Shown here one piece after another: positions 1 to 6,577 of a stretch of 11,682 nt of DNA (the stretch's first letter is position 1; every line of letters begins with the position of its first letter). The translations under genes were made by a program, and so were the position numbers. This DNA is from an uncultured Treponema sp. (GTDB lineage Bacteria > Spirochaetota > Spirochaetia > Treponematales > Treponemataceae): NCBI GenBank assembly GCA_946403565.1, contig CAMJAJ010000013.1, forward strand, positions 1 to 11,682, read 5' to 3'. Under the pieces are notes generated by a model. It was not told the origin of the DNA, did no database searches, and saw only the letters and a program-made list of their open reading frames with translations.

Positions 1-1093
1 CGGTGTTGCAGTCCGAAAGCAGGCTATAGCACCTGTCCTTGATCTTCTTCTCCTCGTTCTTGTCCTTGCAGCGGAAGACCAGATACGGAACCGACTCCAC
101 CAGTTTCTTCTCTGTTATCACATCAAGGGCCTCGAGGCGGACCTTGTACGAGGAGTCACGGAGGGCCTGGATAAGGATGCCGTTTGCCTTCTCATCGCTG
201 AAGTTGGCAAGTCCCTTGATGACGTAGCAGCGGAGGTTTGCATCACCAGACTCAAAGAGGTCCACGAGGGCATCCTCCGCCCCCTCGCCCTGCATCGCGC
301 CGATGGCCTCTGCGGCATACATCCGGCAGAACTGGTCCTCGTCCTCGTTCTCCGCTATCTCAAGCAGCTTGTCGTATGTGGAGGCGGCCTTGAGCTTGCC
401 CAGCACCTTCACGAGGGCCTGCTTCTGGGCCGTCGTGAGGTCGTCCCGGTCCAGGTACTCGGCGACGAACGCCCCCTCCTCTTCTCCGCCTACCTCGCCA
501 AGGCAGGTGAGGGCCGCGGTAAAGTAGTTCTCGTCCTCTTTGTCAATGAGGTCCACGACTCCAGGCACCGCCGCGCTGCTCTTGACCGCTGCGCAGTAGG
601 CGAAGCATGCTCCGACGATGGCAGCCTTGGTCTCGTAGGGGTCATTGATGACCTCCACGGCGTAATCCTCAAGGCAGGGATCCTCCATCTTGGTGAAATA
701 TTCCAGCACCTTCTGTTTGACCGAGGGAACCTTGGTCTCCAGGAAGAGGTCGTAGGCGGCATCGACAAAACGGGGGTCCTCCTCGCTTATCATGACGGAA
801 AGCGAGTCCAGGATCTGCCCCTCCAGCCCGTACTTGAAGGTATCCAGGCTGTCATCCACGTACTTCTGCTCGGCATGCTCAGGGTTCTTGTCCAGGGCCG
901 CCTGAATCTTCTCCTGCGAGGCAGCGGCCGGACGCTTCGCGTCGGGGTATAGTTTCTCCTTCTTCACATACGAAGGGGCCGCAGCCTCCTCGTATTGCTG
1001 CGCGGTTTGATCCGCAAGCGCCCCCTCCTGGGCAAAGCAAAGGCTATCCACGGCAAAAAGGGCTAAAACAGCCGCTGCAACAGTCTTCTTCAT
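1..1093 (-). CDS. Exported HEAT-repeat protein, C-terminus cut by window edge
   Basis: I translated this gene by hand; 364 residues are visible and the frame is still open at base 1. It starts at an ATG with AAGAGGTGG just upstream (the AGAGG core 7 nt away). Residues 1-21 form a signal peptide: a Lys-Lys start, a hydrophobic core, then CFA before Gln22, so signal peptidase I cleavage and a periplasmic or surface location are likely. Cys19 is not in a convincing lipobox. Residues 22-85 are Ala/Glu/Lys-rich and probably flexible. From about residue 87 to the cut the chain is a series of short paired helices of HEAT-like type, with Ala/Leu patterns around 126-170, 190-233, 256-281 and 286-328. 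Such solenoids act as protein-binding scaffolds; no catalytic motif is seen, and the specific role is unknown. It is divergent from the small gene at 1200. I found no convincing promoter for it. Confidence 0.85.
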   Translation of the reverse strand, partial: MKKTVAAAVLALFAVDSLCFAQEGALADQTAQQYEEAAAPSYVKKEKLYPDAKRPAAASQEKIQAALDKNPEHAEQKYVDDSLDTFKYGLEGQILDSLSVMISEEDPRFVDAAYDLFLETKVPSVKQKVLEYFTKMEDPCLEDYAVEVINDPYETKAAIVGACFAYCAAVKSSAAVPGVVDLIDKEDENYFTAALTCLGEVGGEEEGAFVAEYLDRDDLTTAQKQALVKVLGKLKAASTYDKLLEIAENEDEDQFCRMYAAEAIGAMQGEGAEDALVDLFESGDANLRCYVIKGLANFSDEKANGILIQALRDSSYKVRLEALDVITEKKLVESVPYLVFRCKDKNEEKKIKDRCYSLLSDCNT

Positions 1094-1163
1094 CAAGCCA
1101 CCTCTTATAGATTTAACGGAATCATTTCACGCTTTAAACAGCCCCGCACGGAAATTGTTTCAT

Positions 1164-1192
1164 TTGACTTTTTCCGAATTAAAGGGTATCAT
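1164..1192 (+). promoter_or_regulatory. Sigma70-type promoter for the small plus-strand gene
   Basis: TTGACT (1164-1169) and TATCAT (1187-1192) are separated by exactly 17 nt, with five of six matches to consensus in each box. The -10 box ends 7 nt before the ATG at 1200, so transcription would begin at or just before the start codon. This is a sequence match only; no expression evidence is available. Confidence 0.6.
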
Positions 1193-1199
1193 TAACCAC

Positions 1200-1496
1200 A
1201 TGCAGGACAGACAGCTTCTTGGATATGAAGATTTCCTCAGCTACTACGACAAGGTGCAGCTCATCCTGCAGAACCGGGGCAGGAACGGGCAGGAAACCCG
1301 CCTGTTTACCCAATACGTATCCCTCTGTTTCTCCTACATCCGGAGCCTCAGCCCCTATGAGCTGCAGTGCCTCTGCGATGCGCTGCCCGACATCGAGGAA
1401 AAGATCGAAATCATCTGCAACCTGTACGAGCGAATCAGGGTGGCGATAAACGAGGCCTTCCAGGAGGCTGCTCCGAAAGGCCCCTCGGTGTCCTGA
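1200..1496 (+). CDS. Small protein of unknown function, 98 aa
   Basis: I do not recognise this protein. The ATG at 1200 gives a 98-residue, soluble, probably all-helical product with no signal peptide or membrane segment. It has a Tyr/Leu/Gln-rich first half (YEDFLSYYDKVQLILQ) and an acidic helix near residues 66-75 (DALPDIEEKIEI). An upstream in-frame TTG at 1155 would add 15 residues, but it precedes and spans the -35/-10 boxes, so I prefer the ATG. No Shine-Dalgarno sequence lies at a normal distance from the ATG; AAAGGG at 1181-1186 is 13 nt away and inside the promoter spacer. The gene is convergent with the phosphomutase gene (30 nt between stops) and divergent from the HEAT gene. Support for it being real is the well-formed promoter, the clean fit between neighbours and the protein-like composition; the function is unknown. 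Confidence 0.6.
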   Translation: MQDRQLLGYEDFLSYYDKVQLILQNRGRNGQETRLFTQYVSLCFSYIRSLSPYELQCLCDALPDIEEKIEIICNLYERIRVAINEAFQEAAPKGPSVS

Positions 1497-1519
1497 CAGG
1501 GACGCTGCACGTCCCCGTC
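1495..1519. terminator. Possible bidirectional terminator hairpin between convergent genes
   Basis: GGGACG (1499-1504) pairs with CGTCCC (1510-1515) around a 5-nt loop. Three more pairs (GAC 1495-1497 with GTC 1517-1519) extend the stem beyond one mismatch. It overlaps the stop codon of the plus-strand small gene and lies just beyond the stop of the convergent phosphomutase gene. There is no T-tract on either strand, so factor-independent termination is uncertain. Confidence 0.35.
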
Positions 1520-1526
1520 GGCCATC

Positions 1527-3035
1527 TTACGCAAGCGCCGAAGTATCCAGCCGGTCAAAGCCCTCAACAAGCTTCCTTGCAACCGCAATCAGCTTCGCCA
1601 GGTCTCCCGTGCGGCCGCCCTCGATGTTGAGCGGCATCACGGGGTCGTGCAGGCTCAGCCGAAGGAGCATCCAGCCCTGCAGCTCGTCCGAACGGAATGA
1701 AATCCGCACGCCTTCATAGGACTCAGGCAGGTCGTATCCAGCCTTCACGGCCCGTGCCTTGAACTCCTCCAAGACCTTCTTGCCGTATGCCTTGAAATCC
1801 TCGCAATCTATCTTGAAGCGGAACTCACCCTCCTCCACCAGCGGCGGCAGCTTCTCAATCAGGCTGCCCAGCTTCCTGCCCTGGCGTGCGGCCTTGGCCA
1901 AGGCCACGATAAGCTCGACTGCCAGGAAGGCCCCGTCGTCCAGGTAATAGTTGTCCTTCAAGGCTCCGTGGCCGGAAGTCTCCATCGCAAGCGGAGAGAT
2001 CGTGCCCGCCTCGTTCAGTTCCCGGCACTTGTCTATGACGTTCTTGTAGCCGCGCATGTAGCGCAGGTGGCGCAGGCCGAGCTCCTTCTCCAGGAACTCG
2101 GTCAGCCTGTCAGATGTGACGGAGTCCGTAACGATCGTGGAGCCGGGATAGGAAGGTGCGAGGATCGCGCTCACCAAGGCGATTATCGCGTCGCGGTTCA
2201 CCTGTTCACCAGAGTCCAGCACCGCCGACATGCGGTCAACGTCCGTGTCGAAGATAAGGCCCAGGTCGGCCTTGGCAGCAAGCGTGGCCTCCTGTATGGA
2301 CCGCATCGCCTCCCGGTTCTCCGGATTGGGGATGTGGTTGGGGAACATGCCGTCCGGCTCCAGGTAGCGGCTTCCTGCCGTTTCCGCACCGAGGGGGGTG
2401 AGGATCTGGCTGACGAAAAAACCTGCGTCCCCGTTTCCCGCATCGACGACAATCTTAAGGCCGGAGAGGGGCTTATCCCCCTCCTTGGCACCGAGTTTCT
2501 TGATGATTGCAGACCGCAGGTAGGCGGCATACAGGTCCAGCAGGTTGAAGCTATCGAAGGCGGCCCCAGTTTTTTCCGAAACGTCGAGCGAGGCTGCCGA
2601 CTGCAGGATGGCGGCAATGTCGGACTTCTCAAGGCCTCCTTCCTTGTTGAAGAACTTGATTCCGTTCCGGTTGAACGGCAGGTGGCTTGCGGTCATCATC
2701 ACCGAAGCGTCAAAGCTGGTCTCCGGCAGGACAATGGACATGAACATGGCGGGTGTGGTCGCAAGGCCGCAGTCCACGACCTTCACGCCCTCGGCGGCAA
2801 GGCCGGCACACACCGCAGCCTGCAGGGCCGGTCCTGAAACACGGGCATCCCGGCCCACGCCGACCTTGAGCCCGCTGGCCGGCTTTCCCAGGCCCTTGGC
2901 AAGGTAGAGCGCGAACGCACGGCCGATCTTAAAGCAGCGCTCCTCGGTGAGGTTTACGGCCTCCCCCTCCACTCCCGCGACAGCCACGCCGCGGATGTCG
3001 CTGCCGTTCTGCAGCTTGACGATATCACCGTCCAT
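1527..3035 (-). CDS. Phosphomannomutase/phosphoglucomutase family protein
   Basis: This is an alpha-D-phosphohexomutase of 502 residues, which moves phosphate between C6 and C1 of a hexose for nucleotide-sugar or glycogen synthesis in the cytoplasm. From the chosen start, the phosphoserine loop is MMTASHLPFNRNGIKFF with Ser117. The metal-binding loop is DTDVDR (263-268) and the sugar-specificity region is ETSGHGALKDNYYLDDGA (352-369). The usual TASHNP and DGDxDR are therefore replaced by TASHLP and DTDVDR, and the C-terminal RxSGTEP-type phosphate loop is not seen; its place is taken by LSLHDPVMPLNIEG near 460-473. These changes mark a divergent branch, so mannose versus glucose specificity cannot be assigned. 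The frame could begin at a TTG at 3041, but GGAGGG (3043-3048) is only 1 nt from that and 7 nt from the ATG at 3035, so I start at the ATG. It has its own promoter. Confidence 0.9.
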   Translation of the reverse strand: MDGDIVKLQNGSDIRGVAVAGVEGEAVNLTEERCFKIGRAFALYLAKGLGKPASGLKVGVGRDARVSGPALQAAVCAGLAAEGVKVVDCGLATTPAMFMSIVLPETSFDASVMMTASHLPFNRNGIKFFNKEGGLEKSDIAAILQSAASLDVSEKTGAAFDSFNLLDLYAAYLRSAIIKKLGAKEGDKPLSGLKIVVDAGNGDAGFFVSQILTPLGAETAGSRYLEPDGMFPNHIPNPENREAMRSIQEATLAAKADLGLIFDTDVDRMSAVLDSGEQVNRDAIIALVSAILAPSYPGSTIVTDSVTSDRLTEFLEKELGLRHLRYMRGYKNVIDKCRELNEAGTISPLAMETSGHGALKDNYYLDDGAFLAVELIVALAKAARQGRKLGSLIEKLPPLVEEGEFRFKIDCEDFKAYGKKVLEEFKARAVKAGYDLPESYEGVRISFRSDELQGWMLLRLSLHDPVMPLNIEGGRTGDLAKLIAVARKLVEGFDRLDTSALA

Positions 3036-3042
3036 AAACAAA

Positions 3043-3048
3043 CCCTCC
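3043..3048 (-). promoter_or_regulatory. Ribosome binding site that sets the phosphomutase start
   Basis: GGAGGG on the minus strand sits 7 nt before the ATG at 3035 but only 1 nt before the alternative TTG at 3041, which decides in favour of the ATG. Confidence 0.75.
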
Positions 3049-3070
3049 GAAAATCAACGATTATCCTTAC

Positions 3071-3099
3071 ATGATACGTCAATTCAGGCGAAATAACAA
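3071..3099 (-). promoter_or_regulatory. Sigma70-type promoter for the phosphomutase gene
   Basis: On the minus strand TTGTTA (3094-3099) and TATCAT (3071-3076) are spaced by 17 nt. The -35 box lies inside the last codons of the upstream pseudouridine synthase gene. Transcription would start near 3064, giving a leader of about 29 nt that contains the GGAGGG ribosome binding site. This lets the phosphomutase be expressed separately from the operon upstream. Confidence 0.55.
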
Positions 3100-3867
3100 G
3101 CCCAGGAACTCCAGCCCCGTCGCGCGGAAGCAGAAGGCATCCCCTTCCCTGGCCGTCGCATTATACAGGCGGTCCCCTTTGACGGGAAAACCCAGCCACG
3201 CCAGGTGGCAGCGCACCTGGTGGCGGTAGCCCCGCGTTATGCGGCAGTCCGCATGGGCCGTTCCCGACCCGTCCAAATCAAGGCGGACCTCCGTCCGGTA
3301 CAGGCCGGGCGACGCCTTCTTCTCAGCCCCCCTGCCGGCCCCCTCCGAGACAGGACGGACTTCCCTTCCATGCGGCCCCCAGGGGCGGAAGCGGCTTTCA
3401 ACGGAAAGGTCCAGGGGTGTTCCCTCGTGTGGCTTCAGCAGCCCTGTCGGGCCCTCCGCCGGCAGCTGCCCACCAGGCGGAATTCCTGGCACCGACCGCC
3501 ATGCTTCCCTCTGAGGCGGAAAGCCCGGCGGAAGGAAACTGACCGCGTCGCATTCCGCGGAATAGCGCTTTACAAAGCGTCCCGCATCCTGCTCAGCAAG
3601 CATGCGGTCGTAGAAATCCTGGCTCGTCGCCAGCAGGAGCAGGCCGGAAGTCATCGTGTCCAGCCGGTGCAGGAGGCCGCCTTCCACAGGCTTCCGCCCC
3701 CGCACGTCGGCTATCTCCGGAAAGCGGGGCAGCAGCCTCGTGACCGCGCTGTCGTCCCCTTCCCGCAGGGGGGCGCTCGGAAGGCCGGAAGGCTTGTCCA
3801 CGATAACGAACGGCTCTCCTCCGGCAGGCGCATGGATGATGGTGATTGACTCTTCCATCCCGTCCAT
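3079..3867 (-). CDS. RluA-family pseudouridine synthase without S4 domain
   Basis: The protein has 262 residues from the ATG at 3867. RluA-family enzymes convert specific uridines in rRNA or tRNA to pseudouridine. The catalytic motif is GGLLHRLDTMTSGLLLL, with the nucleophile Asp70. The early motif VIVDKPSGLPSAP (21-33) and the C-terminal RGYRHQVRCHLAWLGFPVKG (212-231) match the family pattern. There is no N-terminal S4 RNA-binding domain. The middle (about 108-190) is unusually rich in Pro, Gly and Arg and poorly conserved in appearance, so the RNA target cannot be inferred. The frame is open further upstream to 3996, but only inside the preceding gene. The ATG overlaps the upstream stop as TGATG with AGGGAAAG just before it, indicating coupled translation. 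A second in-frame ATG at 3858 is possible. Confidence 0.88.
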   Translation of the reverse strand: MDGMEESITIIHAPAGGEPFVIVDKPSGLPSAPLREGDDSAVTRLLPRFPEIADVRGRKPVEGGLLHRLDTMTSGLLLLATSQDFYDRMLAEQDAGRFVKRYSAECDAVSFLPPGFPPQREAWRSVPGIPPGGQLPAEGPTGLLKPHEGTPLDLSVESRFRPWGPHGREVRPVSEGAGRGAEKKASPGLYRTEVRLDLDGSGTAHADCRITRGYRHQVRCHLAWLGFPVKGDRLYNATAREGDAFCFRATGLEFLGLLFRLN

Positions 3868-4859
3868 CACTTTCCCTGCCCGTCCTTCGGAAGGATGGCC
3901 TTCTTGTACTTGGCGTGCAGGACCTTGAGCACCGAGCGGAAGCGGTCGGGGGTCCCGGACCTGAACTCCGTCGGCGTGTCCGCACCGGGAAGGCATATCT
4001 TGAGCCGGCGGGCATGGAGCATCAGCGTGGCGTGGAAAAAGATTCTGTCCTCCCGTCCATAGAGGGCATCACCCAGGACCGGACAGTTCAGGTAGCGCAT
4101 GTGGACGCGGATCTGGTGGGTCCGCCCCGTGGCAAGGCGCAGCACCATCAAGGAGTACTCGCCGTAGCAGGCTATGCAGCGCCAGGCGGTCTCGGCGAGC
4201 TTGCCGTCGGGCCAGTCCAGGGGAACTGCCTTGAAGCGCTTCCGGTTCTTGGGGTCGCGGACAATCTTGGTCTGTAAGGTTCCCTGTCCACACCGGGGGC
4301 GGCCCTGGCAGATGGCAATGTACTCCTTGACCATCCGCCGGTGATGCCGGAACTGGCTGGCCAGCCACTCCTGGCTTTCCGCATCCTTGGCGGTTATAAT
4401 GACGCCCGACGTGTCCTTATCCAGCCGATGGACGATGCCCGGACGGCGGGCAAGGAGGATTTCGGAGGCAGGGCCGTCCTTCTTCTGTTCAATCTTCTCC
4501 CGCCCCAGGTGGTACAGGAGGGCGTTCACCAAGGTCCCGCTCCAGTTCCCCGCGGCAGGATGGGTCACCATCCCCTGCGCCTTGTCGATGACGCAGACGC
4601 GGTCATCCTCGTAGATGATTTTCAGGGGGATGTCCTCGGGAACGATGTCGTCAGGGACGTTGTCCTCCCAGTCAATGTAGATGGTGTCGCCCGGCCTGAC
4701 CTTATAGGAGGGCTTGCGGGACCTGCCGTTGACCAAGATCTGCAGCAGCCCGCTCTTCAGATGGCTGCGGTTCATCCCGCCCGGCAGGGATGCGACATAG
4801 CTGTCCAGCCGCCCTCCCCCGCCATAGTCATCTGGAACCTGTATCGAAAAGCTCGGCAT
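3867..4859 (-). CDS. RluD-like 23S rRNA pseudouridine synthase with S4 domain
   Basis: The protein has 330 residues. An S4 RNA-binding domain covers about residues 14-65 (GRLDSYVASLPGGMNRSHLK onward, then VNGRSRKPSYKVRPGDTI). The RluA-type catalytic domain follows: VIDKAQGMVTHPAAGN (90-105), RPGIVHRLDKDTSGVIITAK (139-158) with catalytic Asp147, and GRTHQIRVHMRYLNCPVLGD (245-264). The S4-plus-catalytic layout and the fully conserved HRLDKDTSG motif fit the RluD/RluC group, which modifies uridines in 23S rRNA during large-subunit assembly; the exact positions modified cannot be read from sequence. It starts at an ATG with GGGAG 6 nt upstream, 12 nt after the stop of the small membrane protein gene. 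Its stop overlaps the next synthase gene by one base. About 40 extra basic residues follow the core at the C-terminus. Confidence 0.93.
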   Translation of the reverse strand: MPSFSIQVPDDYGGGGRLDSYVASLPGGMNRSHLKSGLLQILVNGRSRKPSYKVRPGDTIYIDWEDNVPDDIVPEDIPLKIIYEDDRVCVIDKAQGMVTHPAAGNWSGTLVNALLYHLGREKIEQKKDGPASEILLARRPGIVHRLDKDTSGVIITAKDAESQEWLASQFRHHRRMVKEYIAICQGRPRCGQGTLQTKIVRDPKNRKRFKAVPLDWPDGKLAETAWRCIACYGEYSLMVLRLATGRTHQIRVHMRYLNCPVLGDALYGREDRIFFHATLMLHARRLKICLPGADTPTEFRSGTPDRFRSVLKVLHAKYKKAILPKDGQGK

Positions 4860-4871
4860 CTTTCGCTCCCG

Positions 4872-5402
4872 CTATTCTTCCTCGTCTTCCGTATTTCTCC
4901 TGCGGCTGTTCTCCCGGAGCAGCTGCCCGGCCTCCTCGGGGGTCAGGGGCGTTATGCCCTCCCGGTCCCGGGCCTCCTGCTCAAGCCGTGCCCGTTCAGC
5001 CTTCTTGCGCCTGGCAAGGTTTACGAAGAAGTCGGTCAGCCCGATTCCCAGGCCCACGCCGGCCGTCACCCCGACCATGGTCCATATCTCCTGCTTTTCA
5101 AACGCATCCTTGGAGCTGAACGGATTGGGGAAGCTGTCCGTCTTGCCGGAGAAATACTTGTAGCCTCCGTAGCCGCCGACCACCCACAGGCCCACAAAGG
5201 GCATGGCCCCCAGGCTCACTATCTCGCCCCGCCGCAGATCCTTGGCCCACTGGGGAAACTCGTCCTTCCCATAGGGCACTGCCTCTTCGTCGTCAGTCAG
5301 CACCGGGGATGTGTCCACCGGTGCCAGGTCGCTGTCGTCGGCAAATGTCACGGCGGGAACGATGAGGAACAGGATGAGCACGGCGGACAGGAGCCTTTTC
5401 AA
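4872..5402 (-). CDS. Small exported or membrane protein of unknown function
   Basis: I do not recognise this 176-residue protein. Residues 1-21 form a signal peptide (MKRLL, a hydrophobic core, then TFA before Asp22). Residues 22-57 are acidic. Two Gly-rich hydrophobic segments follow at about 61-82 (IVSLGAMPFVGLWVVGGYGG) and 107-128 (WTMVGVTAGVGLGIGLTDFF), likely a membrane hairpin. The tail (130-176) is a highly charged Arg/Glu helix that may form a coiled coil. An envelope role is likely; the function is unknown. The start is TTG at 5402, chosen because GGGGAGG lies 8 nt upstream and the signal peptide begins there; the next Met (residue 67) would remove the signal peptide. The start is 1 nt from the stop of the GH88 gene (TGATTTG), so translation is probably coupled. 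It lies 12 nt before the RluD-like gene. Confidence 0.8.
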   Translation of the reverse strand: MKRLLSAVLILFLIVPAVTFADDSDLAPVDTSPVLTDDEEAVPYGKDEFPQWAKDLRRGEIVSLGAMPFVGLWVVGGYGGYKYFSGKTDSFPNPFSSKDAFEKQEIWTMVGVTAGVGLGIGLTDFFVNLARRKKAERARLEQEARDREGITPLTPEEAGQLLRENSRRRNTEDEEE

Positions 5403-5403
5403 A

Positions 5404-6546
5404 TCACACGCCTCCCCAAAGCTTTATGTCCTTGCCCGCAAGCTTCCACAGGGCCTCGATAAAGAAATAGTCCCCGTAGACGATGGGAAAGTCATGCTCC
5501 TTGTCGTGGTAGGCCGCAGTGCATCGTTCAATCAGCTCGTCGCGGTTCTTGTCCAGGCAGAGCCTGTTTTTGACCAGGGCCTCCAGCATCTTCACGGCCG
5601 CAAGGAAAAAGGCCTCCGCATACAGGCAGTCCAGCTTGCTCAGCTCCAGCAGCCCGCAGGCGGCCACCGCGGCAGCGGAGGAATCCTCCCAGCTACAGTC
5701 TGCGCCCTGGCAGAAGTCCACGGGAATCAGGAAATCATCGGGAATCTGGGAGAGGAAGTAGGTGGCGACATGCTGTGCCCCCTCCAGATAGAAGTCCTCC
5801 TTGGTATGCAGGTAGGAGAGGGTCAGGCCATACAGGGCCCAGGCCTGGCCGCGCGTCCAGCTGGAGCCGTCCTCCATGCCTTGGCCGCCGTAGGACCTGA
5901 TGAACTCCCCGCTCTTCGGGTCAAACTCGGCGATATGGACGGCGGACCCGTCCTCGCGGATGAAATGCGAGAGTACGGTATCGACATGCCTGGTCGCAAT
6001 GACCCGGTAGCGGTAGTCCCCGGTCGCCCTCGCGGCCCAGTACAGCAGGGGCAGGTTCATCAGGCAGTCGATTATCGCCCAGCCCGCCCGGGTCTTCTTG
6101 CCCTCCTCGTTCCAGGCGCGTATGAAGTTTCCCACGGAGTTGAAGCGGCCCGCGAGGTTGTCCGCCGCAAGGCGCAGGCGGTTATAGGAATCCGGGCTCT
6201 TGGTCAGCAGGTAGGAGGCATAGGAGGTGGGCAGCCAGCGGAACCCCGAGTCGTGGTCCATCGACCGGTAGTCCAGGAAGACCCGGTCCATCTCCTTCTC
6301 CGTCCACTGCGCGGCCTCCTTAAAAATCGGCTTCCTGCTCACCGCGTAGAGCTGCCAGTTTATGCCTCCCCAGAAGCCGTTGGTCCACCAGCCTATGTTG
6401 TCCTTGGAGCAGTCGTTCCAGACACCGTCCTTGGCGACATAGGGAATCTTTCCCCGGTTGCGCTCAACGACGCACTCCATCTTGGATATGATCTTTTCCG
6501 AAAGCCCTGCGGCCCACTTTCCGTACGACTCATCTATCTCAGCCAT
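5404..6546 (-). CDS. Glycoside hydrolase family 88, unsaturated glucuronyl hydrolase
   Basis: The protein has 380 residues, the usual length for family GH88. These enzymes hydrate the 4,5-double bond of unsaturated glucuronic (or related uronic) acid at the non-reducing end of oligosaccharides that polysaccharide lyases leave from glycosaminoglycans, xanthan or gellan. Visible family features are WWTNGFWGGINWQLY (53-67), SMDHDSGFRW (95-104) with Asp97, and GWAIIDCLMNLPLLYW (155-170) with Asp160. Asp97 and Asp160 correspond by position in the motifs to the two catalytic aspartates (Asp88 and Asp149) of the Bacillus GL1 enzyme. DGSSWTRGQAWALYG (226-240) and DCSWEDSSAAAVAACGLLEL (283-302) are also typical. 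There is no signal peptide, so it is cytoplasmic and expects imported disaccharides. No lyase, sulfatase, transporter or uronate pathway gene lies nearby, which is odd. The start is an ATG with a weak GAGG 10 nt upstream. Confidence 0.92.
   Translation of the reverse strand: MAEIDESYGKWAAGLSEKIISKMECVVERNRGKIPYVAKDGVWNDCSKDNIGWWTNGFWGGINWQLYAVSRKPIFKEAAQWTEKEMDRVFLDYRSMDHDSGFRWLPTSYASYLLTKSPDSYNRLRLAADNLAGRFNSVGNFIRAWNEEGKKTRAGWAIIDCLMNLPLLYWAARATGDYRYRVIATRHVDTVLSHFIREDGSAVHIAEFDPKSGEFIRSYGGQGMEDGSSWTRGQAWALYGLTLSYLHTKEDFYLEGAQHVATYFLSQIPDDFLIPVDFCQGADCSWEDSSAAAVAACGLLELSKLDCLYAEAFFLAAVKMLEALVKNRLCLDKNRDELIERCTAAYHDKEHDFPIVYGDYFFIEALWKLAGKDIKLWGGV
5411..5417 (-). promoter_or_regulatory. Ribosome binding site supporting a TTG start
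   Basis: GGGGAGG on the minus strand lies inside the last codons of the GH88 gene and 8 nt before the TTG at 5402. It is the main support for the non-ATG start of the small membrane protein. Confidence 0.7.
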
Positions 6547-6577
6547 ATATGCCTGTCCTCATCTCCTCTTCCGTAAT

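Noticed and set aside
1094..1150. Promoter for the HEAT-repeat gene
   Set aside because: TATAAG and TTAAAT occur upstream of the start, but neither has an acceptable -35 box at 16-18 nt, so I did not annotate one.
1968..2837. A 289-codon plus-strand open frame
   Set aside because: It lies fully antisense to the phosphomutase, whose catalytic motifs are clear. Long antisense frames are expected in GC-rich genes, and this one has no recognisable domain.
3868..3996. N-terminal extension of the second pseudouridine synthase
   Set aside because: The extra 43 residues would be read entirely inside the RluD-like gene and show no family similarity; the TGATG overlap at 3867 gives a better start.
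4341..6576. Two long plus-strand open frames (373 and 421 codons)
   Set aside because: Both are antisense to the RluD-like, small membrane protein and GH88 genes and have low-complexity Pro/Arg/Gly/His-rich composition without motifs.
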